Shown piece by piece: positions 18,544-27,134 of a stretch of 36,798 nucleotides of DNA (positions within the stretch are counted from its first letter, which is position 1; the number at the start of each line of letters is the position of its first letter). Origin of the DNA: Gemmatimonadota bacterium (GTDB lineage Bacteria; Latescibacterota; UBA2968; UBA8231); the NCBI GenBank assembly GCA_018672475.1, contig JABHFS010000033.1, positions 1-36,798 of the forward strand. The letters are read 5' to 3'. The notes under the pieces are model-generated. The model saw only the letters and a program-made list of their open reading frames with translations. It had not been told where the DNA came from and searched no databases. Both the position numbers and the translations under genes were made by a program.

Positions 18544-20031
18544 TTGGCACGCAATGTCTTGTTTATTTTAGCCGACCAGTTTCGCGCCGATTGCTTGGGC
18601 GTGGCCGGCAACGAGGTGGTGCAAACGCCGAACCTCGACCAGTTGGCACACGAGGGCGCGCATTTCCGCAATTGTTTTAACCAGGCCGCGCCCTGCGGTC
18701 CGAGCCGGGCGTGCATCTATACCAGCCGCTATCTGTGTTCGACACGTTCGATCAACAACCAGACCCCGTTGCGCGATGCGGAGGAGAACTATGGTTACGC
18801 ATTGCGACAGGCCGGCTACGACCCGGGGCTGATCGGCTATAACGACTATACGGTTGACCCGGCGGTCCTGCCGCCCGGCGACCGGCGTTTGCGCGAGCTG
18901 GACTATGCGAATGTATTGCCCGGTTTTGAGCGGGTCTACTACCATGAGTACGACAGTGTGGAGTATTTCGCCTGGCTCAAGGAGCAGGGTTATCCGGACG
19001 AGTTGCTCAACCACGCCGCCATCCACAGCCCCAACGTGCCCGAAGAGGGCCCCGGCGAACACCTGCCCTGCCACTTCCCGGCTCACTATAAGGCCGAGCA
19101 CAGCGAGTGTCGTTTTGTCACCGACAAGGCGCGCGAATATATTCGTACGCGCGGCGAAAACGATAACGAAAAAGGGTGGGTTTTGAGCCTCAACTATATC
19201 AAGCCGCACCCGCCCAATATCAATTGCGAACCCTATAGCGACATGTACGATTCGGCGGATATGCCCACTGCGGCCAGACAGCCGGAGGAATTAGATCACC
19301 CGCATCCCTTTGTCCGCGCGGCGATTGGCGAAGGACAACACAAAGACGAACAGCATTTGCGGGATTTTATGGCCTGTTACTATGGCATGATCAGCGAGCT
19401 CGACGACAATTTAGGACTGGTTTTTGACGAGTTGAAGCGGACCGGGCAATGGGACAATACGCTGATCGTCTTTAGCGCCGACCACGGCGAATACCTCGGC
19501 GACCACTATATGGTCGGCAAGGGCAACCTCTTCGACGGGGCGATGCATACCCCCTGTATCGTGCGCGACCCCGAAGCTGTGCCCGGCCAAACCCACGACG
19601 GCTTCGTCGAGGCGATAGACTTGGCACCGACGGTGCTCGAATGGCTGGGTGTAGAGGTGCCGGACCGCTTCCAGGGAAAGAGCCTGATGGGGGCGGTGCG
19701 TGGCGACGAGGATCACGCGTTGCGCACCGAGATCCACTACGAGTTTGACTATCGCTCTTCTGCGCGTCAGCTCGACCCGGAGACCGATATGGACCAGCAT
19801 CTGCTCTGGGTGGTCCGCGACGCTGAGTACAAATACGTGCACTTCGCCGACGAGCGCCTGCCGCCGTTGTTGTTTGACCTGAGAAGCGATCCGGGCGAGT
19901 TCGAGAATCTGGCAGATCGGCCCGAACACGCGACGACGGCACTGGCCTATTGCCAGCGGTTGTTGCGCTGGCGCATGCGCCACGAGGACCAACGAATGGA
20001 ACGCTGGTCGGCGCAGTTTCGCTATGGATAA
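18544..20031 (+). CDS. Sulfatase/phosphonate monoester hydrolase-like enzyme (fGly CGPSR)
   Basis: The 495 residues start at TTG, one base after the previous stop. LADQFRADCLG holds the first metal residues D11-Q12, and C51 in PCGPSRACIYTSRYL is the formylglycine site. The segment SINNQTPL followed by ALRQAGYDPGLIGYND closely follows rhizobial and Burkholderia phosphonate monoester hydrolases, promiscuous enzymes that cleave phosphodiesters, phosphonate monoesters and sulfate esters. SADHGEYLGDHYMVGK is the second metal site. So the true reaction may be phosphodiester rather than sulfate ester cleavage. It is followed 56 bases later by a TTG-started PhyH gene. Confidence 0.88.
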   Translation: MARNVLFILADQFRADCLGVAGNEVVQTPNLDQLAHEGAHFRNCFNQAAPCGPSRACIYTSRYLCSTRSINNQTPLRDAEENYGYALRQAGYDPGLIGYNDYTVDPAVLPPGDRRLRELDYANVLPGFERVYYHEYDSVEYFAWLKEQGYPDELLNHAAIHSPNVPEEGPGEHLPCHFPAHYKAEHSECRFVTDKAREYIRTRGENDNEKGWVLSLNYIKPHPPNINCEPYSDMYDSADMPTAARQPEELDHPHPFVRAAIGEGQHKDEQHLRDFMACYYGMISELDDNLGLVFDELKRTGQWDNTLIVFSADHGEYLGDHYMVGKGNLFDGAMHTPCIVRDPEAVPGQTHDGFVEAIDLAPTVLEWLGVEVPDRFQGKSLMGAVRGDEDHALRTEIHYEFDYRSSARQLDPETDMDQHLLWVVRDAEYKYVHFADERLPPLLFDLRSDPGEFENLADRPEHATTALAYCQRLLRWRMRHEDQRMERWSAQFRYG

Positions 20032-20087
20032 GAACGTGAGATTATCTCAAATATGGTTCATGCAGCATTGTCATCTGGAGACGAGTA

Positions 20088-20927
20088 TTGCCGCTTACTA
20101 AAACACAGCTTGCGCACTATCTGGATGAGGGGTTCGTGGCGGTCGAAGGGCTAATCCCGACGTACGCTTTTACTGCCCTGATTGCGGAGATCGAGGCGAA
20201 TATCGACGCCAAGGCTCAGGCGTTGGCCGCAGAAGGCAAGCTCGATGATCTCTGCGAAGGCTTGCCCTTCGAAAAGCGATTGACGCGGTTGTGTGCGGCG
20301 GCTACCGATGAACAGTCGCGTGCGGAGTTGTGGCATGTAGGTCATGGTAAGCACCACCGTACGGCGGGCATGTTCGCGGTGTGGACCGAGCCGGCAGTCG
20401 TCGCGGTGGCTGAGCAGGTGCTTGGCCCGGAGGTTCTGGCGCACCCGCAGTACAATCTGCGTGCGAAGTTACCCGACCAGCCGGAGACGGTGGTACCCTG
20501 GCATCAGGACCTCGGTTATCTGGAGCGGGACGCCGACGAGACCTTTATGCTCAACTTCTGGATTCCGTTGGTCGATGCGCCGATGGCTACCGGCGCGCTG
20601 CAGGTGATCCCCGGCAGCCATCGCTGGCCTGTGTTGCCGCACGAAAAAATCGACGGCTATGATGGCGTGAGCGAGGAGAACCTGCCCGCGCACGAGGTGG
20701 TCGACTGCCCGTTGCCCTTGGGCGGTGCGCTGCTGATCCAGAGCCGCACGATGCATCGCTCAGTACACAATACCTCAGATGTGACCCGCTGGAGCCTGGA
20801 TTTACGCTACTGCGACTCGCGTAAACCTACGGGGCGGGCGAATGTGCCGGGTTTTGTGGTGCGCAGCGAGGAGCAACCAGACAATGTAATGCGCGATTGG
20901 CGGGATTGGGCCGCGCTTTTTATGTGA
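20088..20927 (+). CDS. PhyH family Fe(II)/2-oxoglutarate oxygenase
   Basis: The 279 residues start at TTG with GGAG eight bases upstream. The facial triad is H139-x-D141 (PWHQDLGY) and H223 (TMHRSVHN); R234 is the likely 2-oxoglutarate ligand. LQVIPGSHRWPVL is the PhyH core motif, and DLRYCDSRKPTGR follows the core as in the larger environmental branch of the family. The substrate is unknown. It is last in the APH-like, 4-TM, sulfatase, PhyH series, all on the same strand with short spacers, so a shared metabolite is plausible. Confidence 0.9.
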   Translation: MPLTKTQLAHYLDEGFVAVEGLIPTYAFTALIAEIEANIDAKAQALAAEGKLDDLCEGLPFEKRLTRLCAAATDEQSRAELWHVGHGKHHRTAGMFAVWTEPAVVAVAEQVLGPEVLAHPQYNLRAKLPDQPETVVPWHQDLGYLERDADETFMLNFWIPLVDAPMATGALQVIPGSHRWPVLPHEKIDGYDGVSEENLPAHEVVDCPLPLGGALLIQSRTMHRSVHNTSDVTRWSLDLRYCDSRKPTGRANVPGFVVRSEEQPDNVMRDWRDWAALFM

Positions 20928-21055
20928 GCCGAGTCTGTTTGCTCGAGAGCTGCGGATTGCCGCGGGCAAAACTGTGCGAAAAACCGAACGTGGCTGGGAA
21001 ATAGACAGGATGCTTTATTCGATGGAAAGACGATGAATACTAATAGAAGACACCT

Positions 21056-22234
21056 ATGATCTCTATCAATATGCCGGATAACATGAAACGGGAAGACGGC
21101 ACGTCTCGTTTCGCTTATGTGACTTTCGTGATGATGAACGACAGCTATGTCCCCGGCGCGCTCCTGATGGCCTATGGACTGCGTCGCCAGTGGACCGAGG
21201 CGGATCTGGTCTGTCTGGTCACCCCCGAGATCACCGCCGACGCGCGCGAGGCGCTCGCGATCCTCTTTGACCATGTGATCGAAGTCGATACGGTTTATGT
21301 GCCACATAAACGCAGTCACGAACGCCGGGACAGGCCGTTCTGGTTTACGCGGCAGAACGCTTTCCGGCTCGGGGCCGATGGCGATCTGGGCGTGGCCTAC
21401 GAGAAGATCGTGGTGCTCGACGCCGATGTGGTGCCGATGAAGTGGTTCGACCATCTCTTTACGCTCGACACGCCTTCCGGGGTGATGAACGAGAGTAAAG
21501 ACCACTGCATCGAAGAGAACGAGGAAGGCCAGTATATCGTGCCGCCGAACCTCAATGCGGGCACAGAGTGGAGATGGCACCGGATCTACGATGCTTGTCC
21601 GCATGGTCAGGTGATCCCGAAAGAAATTACCGACCGGGTGACCACTGACCCGCGCAACAATACGGGCGTCAGCGGGTCGCTCTACGTTTGGGAGCCGTCG
21701 ATGCGCGAGTATCTGGATATCCGCGAGACGATCACCAAATCCCCAGTCCTCGAATACGTCAATGACCATTTCGACTATCCGGATATGCAGTATATGACGA
21801 TGCGCTATTCGGGCCTCTGGAAAAACGTGGACCTGCGCTTTATCGGTTTTAAGGGCTATCCCGGACTAAAGGCACTTTTTGGCACGCATTATGCGGGTTT
21901 CAAGCCGTGGTATTTCAACCAGCCGCAGATCCTCAAACGCTACAGTCTCTACGAGGATTTCGCCTTTTGGTTTCGCGAGTATCTGGCAATGGCGTGGGTA
22001 GATTTTCCAGATGTGCGCAAGATCAAACGGCTGGCGAGACTCGATCGGGATATTCGCGAGTTGACCGGCATTCAGGTCGGTGAAATACCCGAGCCGGCCG
22101 CCCCCGCTCCTGCACCTGCCCCCGTGCCCAAGCGTCCAAAACAAGCGCCCAAACGCGCGGCGAGTCCGCCCGCCCATGGACGGCGGGCCAAAGGTAAGAA
22201 GAAGGGTGGAAAAAAGCCGCGGCAACGAGGGTGA
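21056..22234 (+). CDS. GT8-type (glycogenin-like) glycosyltransferase with Pro/Ala-rich basic tail
   Basis: The 392 residues contain a GT8 domain up to about residue 335. AYVTFVMMNDSYVPGAL is the opening strand, the DxD is D122-A-D124 in VVLDADVVP, and the C-terminal FIGFKGYPGLKALFG followed by AGFKPW is the usual HxxGxxKPW-like closing motif. Family members add glucose, xylose or galactose from a nucleotide donor. From about 343 the chain becomes PAAPAPAPAPVPK and then a lysine/arginine-rich tail of about 40 residues (KGKKKGGKKPRQRG). This addition is not part of the GT8 fold and may bind acidic polymers or nucleic acid. Translation starts at ATG 21056; M6 or M10 are alternatives. Confidence 0.88.
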   Translation: MISINMPDNMKREDGTSRFAYVTFVMMNDSYVPGALLMAYGLRRQWTEADLVCLVTPEITADAREALAILFDHVIEVDTVYVPHKRSHERRDRPFWFTRQNAFRLGADGDLGVAYEKIVVLDADVVPMKWFDHLFTLDTPSGVMNESKDHCIEENEEGQYIVPPNLNAGTEWRWHRIYDACPHGQVIPKEITDRVTTDPRNNTGVSGSLYVWEPSMREYLDIRETITKSPVLEYVNDHFDYPDMQYMTMRYSGLWKNVDLRFIGFKGYPGLKALFGTHYAGFKPWYFNQPQILKRYSLYEDFAFWFREYLAMAWVDFPDVRKIKRLARLDRDIRELTGIQVGEIPEPAAPAPAPAPVPKRPKQAPKRAASPPAHGRRAKGKKKGGKKPRQRG

Positions 22235-22352
22235 CGGTACGCTGCTTGTCCCTTATGTTTATAGAAGGGGTCGGGTGGTGGGGCGGGTTTTAGAGATAGA
22301 CGGTATGGTCGCGGGCATTTTGTGAAGAATAGCAGTCTTTGAAAAGGAATAC

Positions 22353-22730
22353 ATGATGAATATACACGTGGGTAATTTACCGAAGACGTTTAAGAAGGAT
22401 GCGCTGATCAAGCTTTTCGAGGCTTATGGGAAAATCGCCAGCGCGACCATCGCCAGGGACAAAAAGACCGGCGTGTCACGGGGTTTCGGTTATGTCGAAA
22501 TGGTCAAACCGGATGAGGCCGAAAAGGCGATCATCGAACTCAATGACAAGGAATACGAAGGCCAGAAGCTGACCGTGAGCGAGGCGCAGGAGCGCAAAGA
22601 GAATAGCGGCCGTAGCGGGGCTGGAAAAGGCCGCGATCGTTTCGACCAGCAACGCGGTGTCGGCCCTCAGGCGCGCGGTGGCGCGCCGAATAACGGTATC
22701 GGTCGGCGCGGTGGTCGGCGCGGCGCTTAA
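22353..22730 (+). CDS. RRM-domain RNA-binding protein
   Basis: The 125 residues hold one RNA recognition motif: RNP2 as IHVGNL at residues 4-9 and RNP1 as RGFGYVEM at 43-50. An Arg/Gly-rich tail follows (residues 83-125, ending RRGGRRGA). Bacterial proteins of this type (cyanobacterial Rbp and others) are small, often cold- or stress-induced, and bind U-rich mRNA. AAAGGA precedes the start; the two adjacent ATG codons (22353 and 22356) are equivalent. It is 118 bases after the GT8 gene and followed by a palindrome-rich spacer. Confidence 0.9.
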   Translation: MMNIHVGNLPKTFKKDALIKLFEAYGKIASATIARDKKTGVSRGFGYVEMVKPDEAEKAIIELNDKEYEGQKLTVSEAQERKENSGRSGAGKGRDRFDQQRGVGPQARGGAPNNGIGRRGGRRGA

Positions 22731-22776
22731 CGCCATCTTCGTGTCGGGTACGGCGTGGCTCACGCCCGATATGGCG
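22731..22776 (+). other. Imperfect hairpin after the RRM gene
   Basis: CGCCAT at the start pairs with ATGGCG at the end, enclosing TCGGG and CCCGA arms around a central GTGGCTCAC stretch. The hairpin directly follows the stop codon, as expected of a 3' end structure. No T-run follows, so intrinsic termination is not clear. Confidence 0.35.
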
Positions 22777-22880
22777 TTCGTTGATAACGGATAGATTTCT
22801 GTCGATTAGGAGCAAAGGGCGCTTTTTTTCGGCGCTATCAACGCTACGGCATACTCGTTTTTGGCGGATCGGTGGAGCTT

Positions 22881-23389
22881 ATGGCCGATAAAGACTTCGA
22901 TCGCGTCTGGGATGTCCACCGCGCCGGCAGCCGAGGCGATTTTATTCAGTGTGACCCTCCCCTCTCCAAGCACGAGTTTTTGCGGTACCTGCGCGACGAG
23001 CGCGGTGCCGTCTTCCACGGCTCGAACAATCCCGACATCATCATTTTTGAACCGCGCACTGCTACCGGCACCGGACCGAACCAGGCACTGGGTGCGGTCT
23101 ATGCAACGGCGGATCTGAGCAACGCCACCTTTGTCTCGTATGCGAACTATGCGGGAATATCGCTGGAGAGATGCAGTTGATTACCGGGCGGGCTGAGGGA
23201 GGTTACGCGATCGTGTTACCCGGGGAAGCGGGGGAGCGTATGCCCTGTCGCTGTTATTTTGGTGGGCCGCAAGAACAGCTCGACCTTTTTGACGCAGAAG
23301 GCCATGAGGAAAAGGTGCCGATCGCCGAAGTCGAAGATCTGCGCCAATACGGCGAAGTGCAGGGCAAGAGAGCATCGCAATGGGCATGA
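22881..23389 (+). pseudogene. Broken HGSNN-motif gene (two overlapping frames)
   Basis: Frame one runs from the ATG at 22881 to 23180: MADKDFDRVWDVHRAGSRGD, then SKHEFLRYLRDERG, AVFHGSNNPDIIIFEPR and ALGAVYATADLS, ending LERCS. Frame two runs from the ATG at 23171 to 23389: MQLITGRAEGGYAIVLPGEA, YFGGPQEQLDLFDAEG and KVPIAEVEDLR. Each keeps what looks like half of one protein, and the 10-base overlap is where a frameshift would join them. I recall similar uninterrupted proteins in which HGSNN-FEPR is followed by a later YVLP and YFGG section. If separate, the second is a 72-residue ORF coupled to the acetyltransferase (its stop overlaps that start). Confidence 0.5.
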
Positions 23390-24111
23390 CGGCGACGCAG
23401 GTGTCGCTCTGCGCGGACTTGTGTCGGTTGGGTGTCGAGCCGGGCGACATACTTTTTATTCATTCCTCTTTTAAAAGCCTGGGACCGGTGGACGGTGGAG
23501 CCGAGACCGTGGTGCGGGCGCTGGAAGATGCCGTTGGATCGGCCGGCCTGATCCTGATGCCCTCGTTCCAACTCGTTCCGAGTGAACGGGACCAGCGCGC
23601 GGCCGGCTGGGATTGGGCGACGACGCCCTCCACGGTTGGTTGGCTCACCGAGTATTTTCGTCGGATGCCGGATACCGTGCGCTCGGACCATTACTCGCAC
23701 TCGGTGGCAGCCAGAGGCGGTCGGGCGGCGGACGTTGTCGCCGGGCACTTGAGCCGGGCGGGTTTTTCTTCGCCGTGGGATCGCGCGCCGTGGGGCAAGA
23801 CCTACGGCTTCCACTCGCCGATGTACCGGGCCTATGTCGCTGCGGGCAAGCTGTTGATGCTCGGTGTGGACTACGAGACGTCCACTTATGTGCATCTTGT
23901 CGAAACGCTCTATTGGCAGCGTTGTCGCAGTCAGGATCCCGAAGTCTCATACAAAGGACTGAATAGGTTGAAGCTGGGCACTTGGTGGGACGAGACGGGT
24001 GATTTGGCGCGTGGCCGACTGGCCCAGGCCGAGTGCCGCCTTTTTAATATCCGCACCTATGTCAACGCTTTGCTCGGTGAAGTCTCCCGTAACCCGGACC
24101 CCTATCTATGA
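23386..24111 (+). CDS. Aminoglycoside N(3)-acetyltransferase family protein
   Basis: About 241 residues from the ATG at 23386, which overlaps the previous stop (ATGA); the ATG at 23380 is an alternative. GDILFIHSSFKSLGPVDGGA followed by LEDAVG and GLILMPSF is the typical AAC(3) N-terminal pattern, and SDHYSHSVAARG carries the family's conserved His region. LGVDYETSTYVHLVE supplies the later active-site motif. The enzymes use acetyl-CoA to N-acetylate amino sugars or similar amines. It overlaps the next gene, a sulfatase, by 4 bases, so translation of the pair is coupled. A sugar-metabolism role is more likely than antibiotic resistance. Confidence 0.85.
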   Translation: MTATQVSLCADLCRLGVEPGDILFIHSSFKSLGPVDGGAETVVRALEDAVGSAGLILMPSFQLVPSERDQRAAGWDWATTPSTVGWLTEYFRRMPDTVRSDHYSHSVAARGGRAADVVAGHLSRAGFSSPWDRAPWGKTYGFHSPMYRAYVAAGKLLMLGVDYETSTYVHLVETLYWQRCRSQDPEVSYKGLNRLKLGTWWDETGDLARGRLAQAECRLFNIRTYVNALLGEVSRNPDPYL

Positions 24112-25622
24112 ATGTTATCACGATCCTCTGCGACACGTTGCGCCGCGACCATGTCGGCGCCTATACCGGCGGTTTGCCGCTCGACCAGTGCTGGAGCCAG
24201 GAGGCTCCGGCGTGGCGGGTGCCAACGCCGAATATGGACCGGCTGATCGAGCGCGGCACCGTTTTCGACAACGCCTATATCGGTTCGACGCCGTGTATGC
24301 CCGCCCGCCGCGATATCTATACGGGGCGTCTAGAATTTTTGGAGCGGGGTTGGGGGCCGTTGGAAGAAGAGGACCGCGATCTGCCGCGCCAGGTCTCGGG
24401 CCCGCCGAATCGCTCGGTGCAGTGGATGATGCAAGAGGGCCAGCGGGTGAGTTGTTTGTTGACCGATCATTTTCATCTGTGGGAGCAGGGTGCGGGCAAT
24501 TACCATATGGGATATACGGGTTTTGAATTTGTGCGCGGGATCGAGTCTGACGCGCTCTATACCGACCCCGTCGACTTTCCCTGCCCCGAAGGGGACCGCC
24601 TGGGCAAGAACGAACGCCATTGGCGCAACGTGCATTTTATCCGCCAGCGCGAAGAAGATTATTTCTGCGCTCAAGTCTGCACCAAGGCCGCCGATTGGCT
24701 CGAACGCAATCGCGCGCACGAAGACTTCTATCTGCACCTGGATATCTTCGACCCACACGAACCGTGGGATCCGCCCGAGGAAATACTAAAGCAGTTCGAT
24801 GCAAACGGTTATGCGGTCGAGGGGTTGAACTCGGCGGCACCCTATGCCCCCTGGCGCGAGCATTATACGCAGGAACAGTTCGACAATATGCGGGCGCGCT
24901 ACGCGGCGAAGGTCGTTTTTCTTGACCGTTGGTTGGGCGTCTTATTCGATAAGATGGACGAACTGGACCTGTGGAAGGACACGCTGTTGGTCTTTACTAC
25001 CGACCATGGCACTTGGAATGGCGACCACGGGCGGATGGGAAAGTTGGGTACGCACCAATACGACGGCTGCGCGCATATTCCCTTTGTCCTGTGTCATCCC
25101 GAGTTGGGGCACGGGCAACGTCGGGACCAACTGGTGCAGCTTATGGATATTTATCCTACGGTATTATCGGCGGTGGGGCGTCCGTTGCCCGAGATGCCTG
25201 AAGACCGGCCATTGCACGGGATCGACCTATTGCCGTTGCTCGCAGACTCGACGGCGGCAACCCGCGATTGCGCGCTGATGGGCATGTTCGGCAAGAGCGT
25301 GTCGATTACCGATGGGACGTGGACTTTACACCAGTCGCCGACGGCCGAAAACCAACCGCTCAACTGGTACGGTTACCACCTAGCGCGTTTTATTCGCTAC
25401 GAACTGGGGCCGTATGAAAATGGTCGACGGGAGGTGGTTGACGGCATGACCTGGCCGGATCCGACCTCGCTGCACGACAAGGCGGCCGATCCCAACGAAC
25501 TGGTAAATCTTGCAAAAGCGCGTCCGGACAAGCTTGCCGAAATGCAGGGCAAGCTGCGCGACGAACTGAATCGCTTGCGGGCGCCGATGGAGCAGTTGCA
25601 GCGGCTTGGGCTGATGGCGTAG
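24108..25622 (+). CDS. Type I sulfatase (fGly motif CMPAR)
   Basis: The 504 residues begin with MNVITILCDTLRRDHVGAY, the DTLR-DH subtype of sulfatase start. The formylglycine Cys is C63 in PCMPARRDIYTG, the C-x-P-A-R variant. FTTDHGTWNGDHGRMGKLG holds the second metal site, and LHDKAADPNELVNLAK is the C-terminal subdomain motif. No signal peptide is seen. It overlaps the AAC(3)-like gene by 4 bases. The long insert between residues 100 and 200 (DYFCAQVCTKAADWLERNRA region) is normal in this branch. The substrate is unknown. A coupled desulfate-and-acetylate step on an amino sugar would be a natural guess. Confidence 0.93.
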   Translation: MNVITILCDTLRRDHVGAYTGGLPLDQCWSQEAPAWRVPTPNMDRLIERGTVFDNAYIGSTPCMPARRDIYTGRLEFLERGWGPLEEEDRDLPRQVSGPPNRSVQWMMQEGQRVSCLLTDHFHLWEQGAGNYHMGYTGFEFVRGIESDALYTDPVDFPCPEGDRLGKNERHWRNVHFIRQREEDYFCAQVCTKAADWLERNRAHEDFYLHLDIFDPHEPWDPPEEILKQFDANGYAVEGLNSAAPYAPWREHYTQEQFDNMRARYAAKVVFLDRWLGVLFDKMDELDLWKDTLLVFTTDHGTWNGDHGRMGKLGTHQYDGCAHIPFVLCHPELGHGQRRDQLVQLMDIYPTVLSAVGRPLPEMPEDRPLHGIDLLPLLADSTAATRDCALMGMFGKSVSITDGTWTLHQSPTAENQPLNWYGYHLARFIRYELGPYENGRREVVDGMTWPDPTSLHDKAADPNELVNLAKARPDKLAEMQGKLRDELNRLRAPMEQLQRLGLMA

Positions 25623-25667
25623 AACGGTCCGGTTGCGGGGTGCGAGCGCCGGGCATTTTTAGTCCCT

Positions 25668-25687
25668 CGGGTCGTTGTCACGACCCG
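25668..25687. terminator. Candidate bidirectional hairpin between convergent genes
   Basis: CGGGTCGT and ACGACCCG form an 8-bp perfect stem with a TGTC loop, between the sulfatase end (25622) and the HAD end (25726). There is no good T-run on either strand, so this is a weak terminator call based on position. Confidence 0.4.
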
Positions 25688-25725
25688 GCCCCCCCCCGAC
25701 TCCACTTGTATATGAAAGCGCTTTG

Positions 25726-26313
25726 TTAAGCCGGTTTCAAGCCGTCTAATAGCGCGTTCATAAGGCCGGGGTCCGCCGCCTGGCGGGCCGATTCGTAGGA
25801 CGAGCTGGGCACCATTGTTGCACAGCCGCGCTGGGCGAAGTAGTGCACGTTTTGCGCGTCGTCGTCAAGCAGTAGGATAGAGTGCATAGCAATGGGGTCG
25901 CTGTCGTCGATGCCTTCGCGCGCTAGAATGCGTGTTAAATGATACTGCTTGCCGTCGAGTGAGTAACGGGCGATGATATTGCCGTGTATTTCGCCCGCGT
26001 TATCCTGTTCAAAGTGAAAATGCGTCTGATCGACTCCGAAGGCGACGTCCATATAACGCTTAACCAGGGCATGACCGACTGTTGCCCCGTCGAAGTCGCG
26101 GCCGAAGCGGTCGTCGCCATAGGTCGCGATGTAGACGCTGATGTTTTTCCGTGCCAAACCATCGATCAATTCGACGAAACCGTCCTTCAGGTTACTGTGG
26201 ATATACTCTTCGCTGATCTCTTCGGGTGTGACGGCGCAGCCTCCGGTATGGATATGGGTGATCGTCTGGTCGAAGTCGAAGACATAAATACGGGGGGGTG
26301 CGTCGATTGACAT
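25726..26313 (-). CDS. HAD-superfamily phosphatase-like protein
   Basis: The 195 residues show motif I as DFDQT (D13, D15) in YVFDFDQTITHIHTGG, motif II in VYIATYGDD, and motif IV as LLLDDDAQNV. The cap is short, with the insertion between motifs I and II holding EEISEEYIHS. The ITHIHTGG after motif I resembles eukaryotic- and phage-type HAD proteins more than the standard bacterial Gph. It should be a cytoplasmic Mg-dependent phosphatase or phosphotransferase; the substrate is unknown. It stands tail-to-tail with the sulfatase operon. Confidence 0.8.
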   Translation of the reverse strand: MSIDAPPRIYVFDFDQTITHIHTGGCAVTPEEISEEYIHSNLKDGFVELIDGLARKNISVYIATYGDDRFGRDFDGATVGHALVKRYMDVAFGVDQTHFHFEQDNAGEIHGNIIARYSLDGKQYHLTRILAREGIDDSDPIAMHSILLLDDDAQNVHYFAQRGCATMVPSSSYESARQAADPGLMNALLDGLKPA

Positions 26314-26402
26314 ATAGGGCTCGGTTAAAGGGCGGTGCGCGACATGGGGATTAACGTGGGGTCCGAACTGGCGTCATGGGCAAGTTGCTGTGGGTAACCT
26401 GA

Positions 26403-26981
26403 TCAGAGACCGAGGTTCTCTAGCGCGGGGTGCTTGAGCTGTTCTTTGAGTTCTTGCCAGTCTTTGTGGGCGCCGGGCTCTTTGAGGTCGGGCAAAAAAC
26501 CGAAGTTGAGGTAGAGGGCGATGGCGGGTAGGCGCTTGGTCTGGGTACCCAACAAGGCGCGGTCGTGCCAATGTGCGAGTGCGGTCAACGCGAAGGACAA
26601 TCCTGCCTTTCCGAGTCCCAAACCCTGGTACTCGGGGCGATTGGCGACCCAGTGAATGAGGCCGTAGTCTAAGCCGCGGTAGTCGTGGCGATACCAGGCG
26701 CTAATGGTACCGACGGCGTAGTCTTTGTCGTTAAGGATAAAGAAGCAACGCTCGGCGGCGCTCTGTAGATCAAGGCCGAATTCCTGTACGAAGAGGTCGG
26801 TTGAAAGATCGAGCCATTCTTCGGCGGCTAGCACGATCTCGGTCCACAGGGGGCCTTCATCGGCACGAATCGGGCGGATAGTGTAGTTTTCTGGCAGGGG
26901 TACTTGCGGGATATCGCGCAGGTGGGGGCGGATCATGTGGATTGAGTTGCCGGCTGAGGTGGCGCGTGGGTCTTGGGACAT
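26403..26981 (-). CDS. GNAT-family N-acetyltransferase
   Basis: The 192 residues have a GNAT fold. YTIRPIRADEGPLW is strand one, GTISAWYR the central strand, and VANRPEYQGLGLGKAGL the acetyl-CoA pyrophosphate loop (QGLGLGK, motif A). YLNFGFLPDL is motif B near the C-terminus. It is probably an acetyltransferase for a small amine or amino acid, with the acceptor unknown. The first ATG at 26981 may add about 15 residues before the fold; M16 is an alternative start. Confidence 0.85.
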   Translation of the reverse strand: MSQDPRATSAGNSIHMIRPHLRDIPQVPLPENYTIRPIRADEGPLWTEIVLAAEEWLDLSTDLFVQEFGLDLQSAAERCFFILNDKDYAVGTISAWYRHDYRGLDYGLIHWVANRPEYQGLGLGKAGLSFALTALAHWHDRALLGTQTKRLPAIALYLNFGFLPDLKEPGAHKDWQELKEQLKHPALENLGL

Positions 26982-27134
26982 GGATTTTTTATTGGATGAT
27001 GGTTGCTGTTCTGTGAGTGCGTATCGCGTTGTGGGGTTGTCTGCGGCAGATTGGTATTTGCCGTTTAAATAAGAAGATCTATAACCTCATGAGAAAATTT
27101 GGCTTCTTAGGGATAGTGGGCAATAGATTGGCTG

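Noticed and set aside
25668..25687. A strong rho-independent terminator
   Set aside because: The stem is perfect but no T-run follows on either strand, so it was kept only as a weak candidate.
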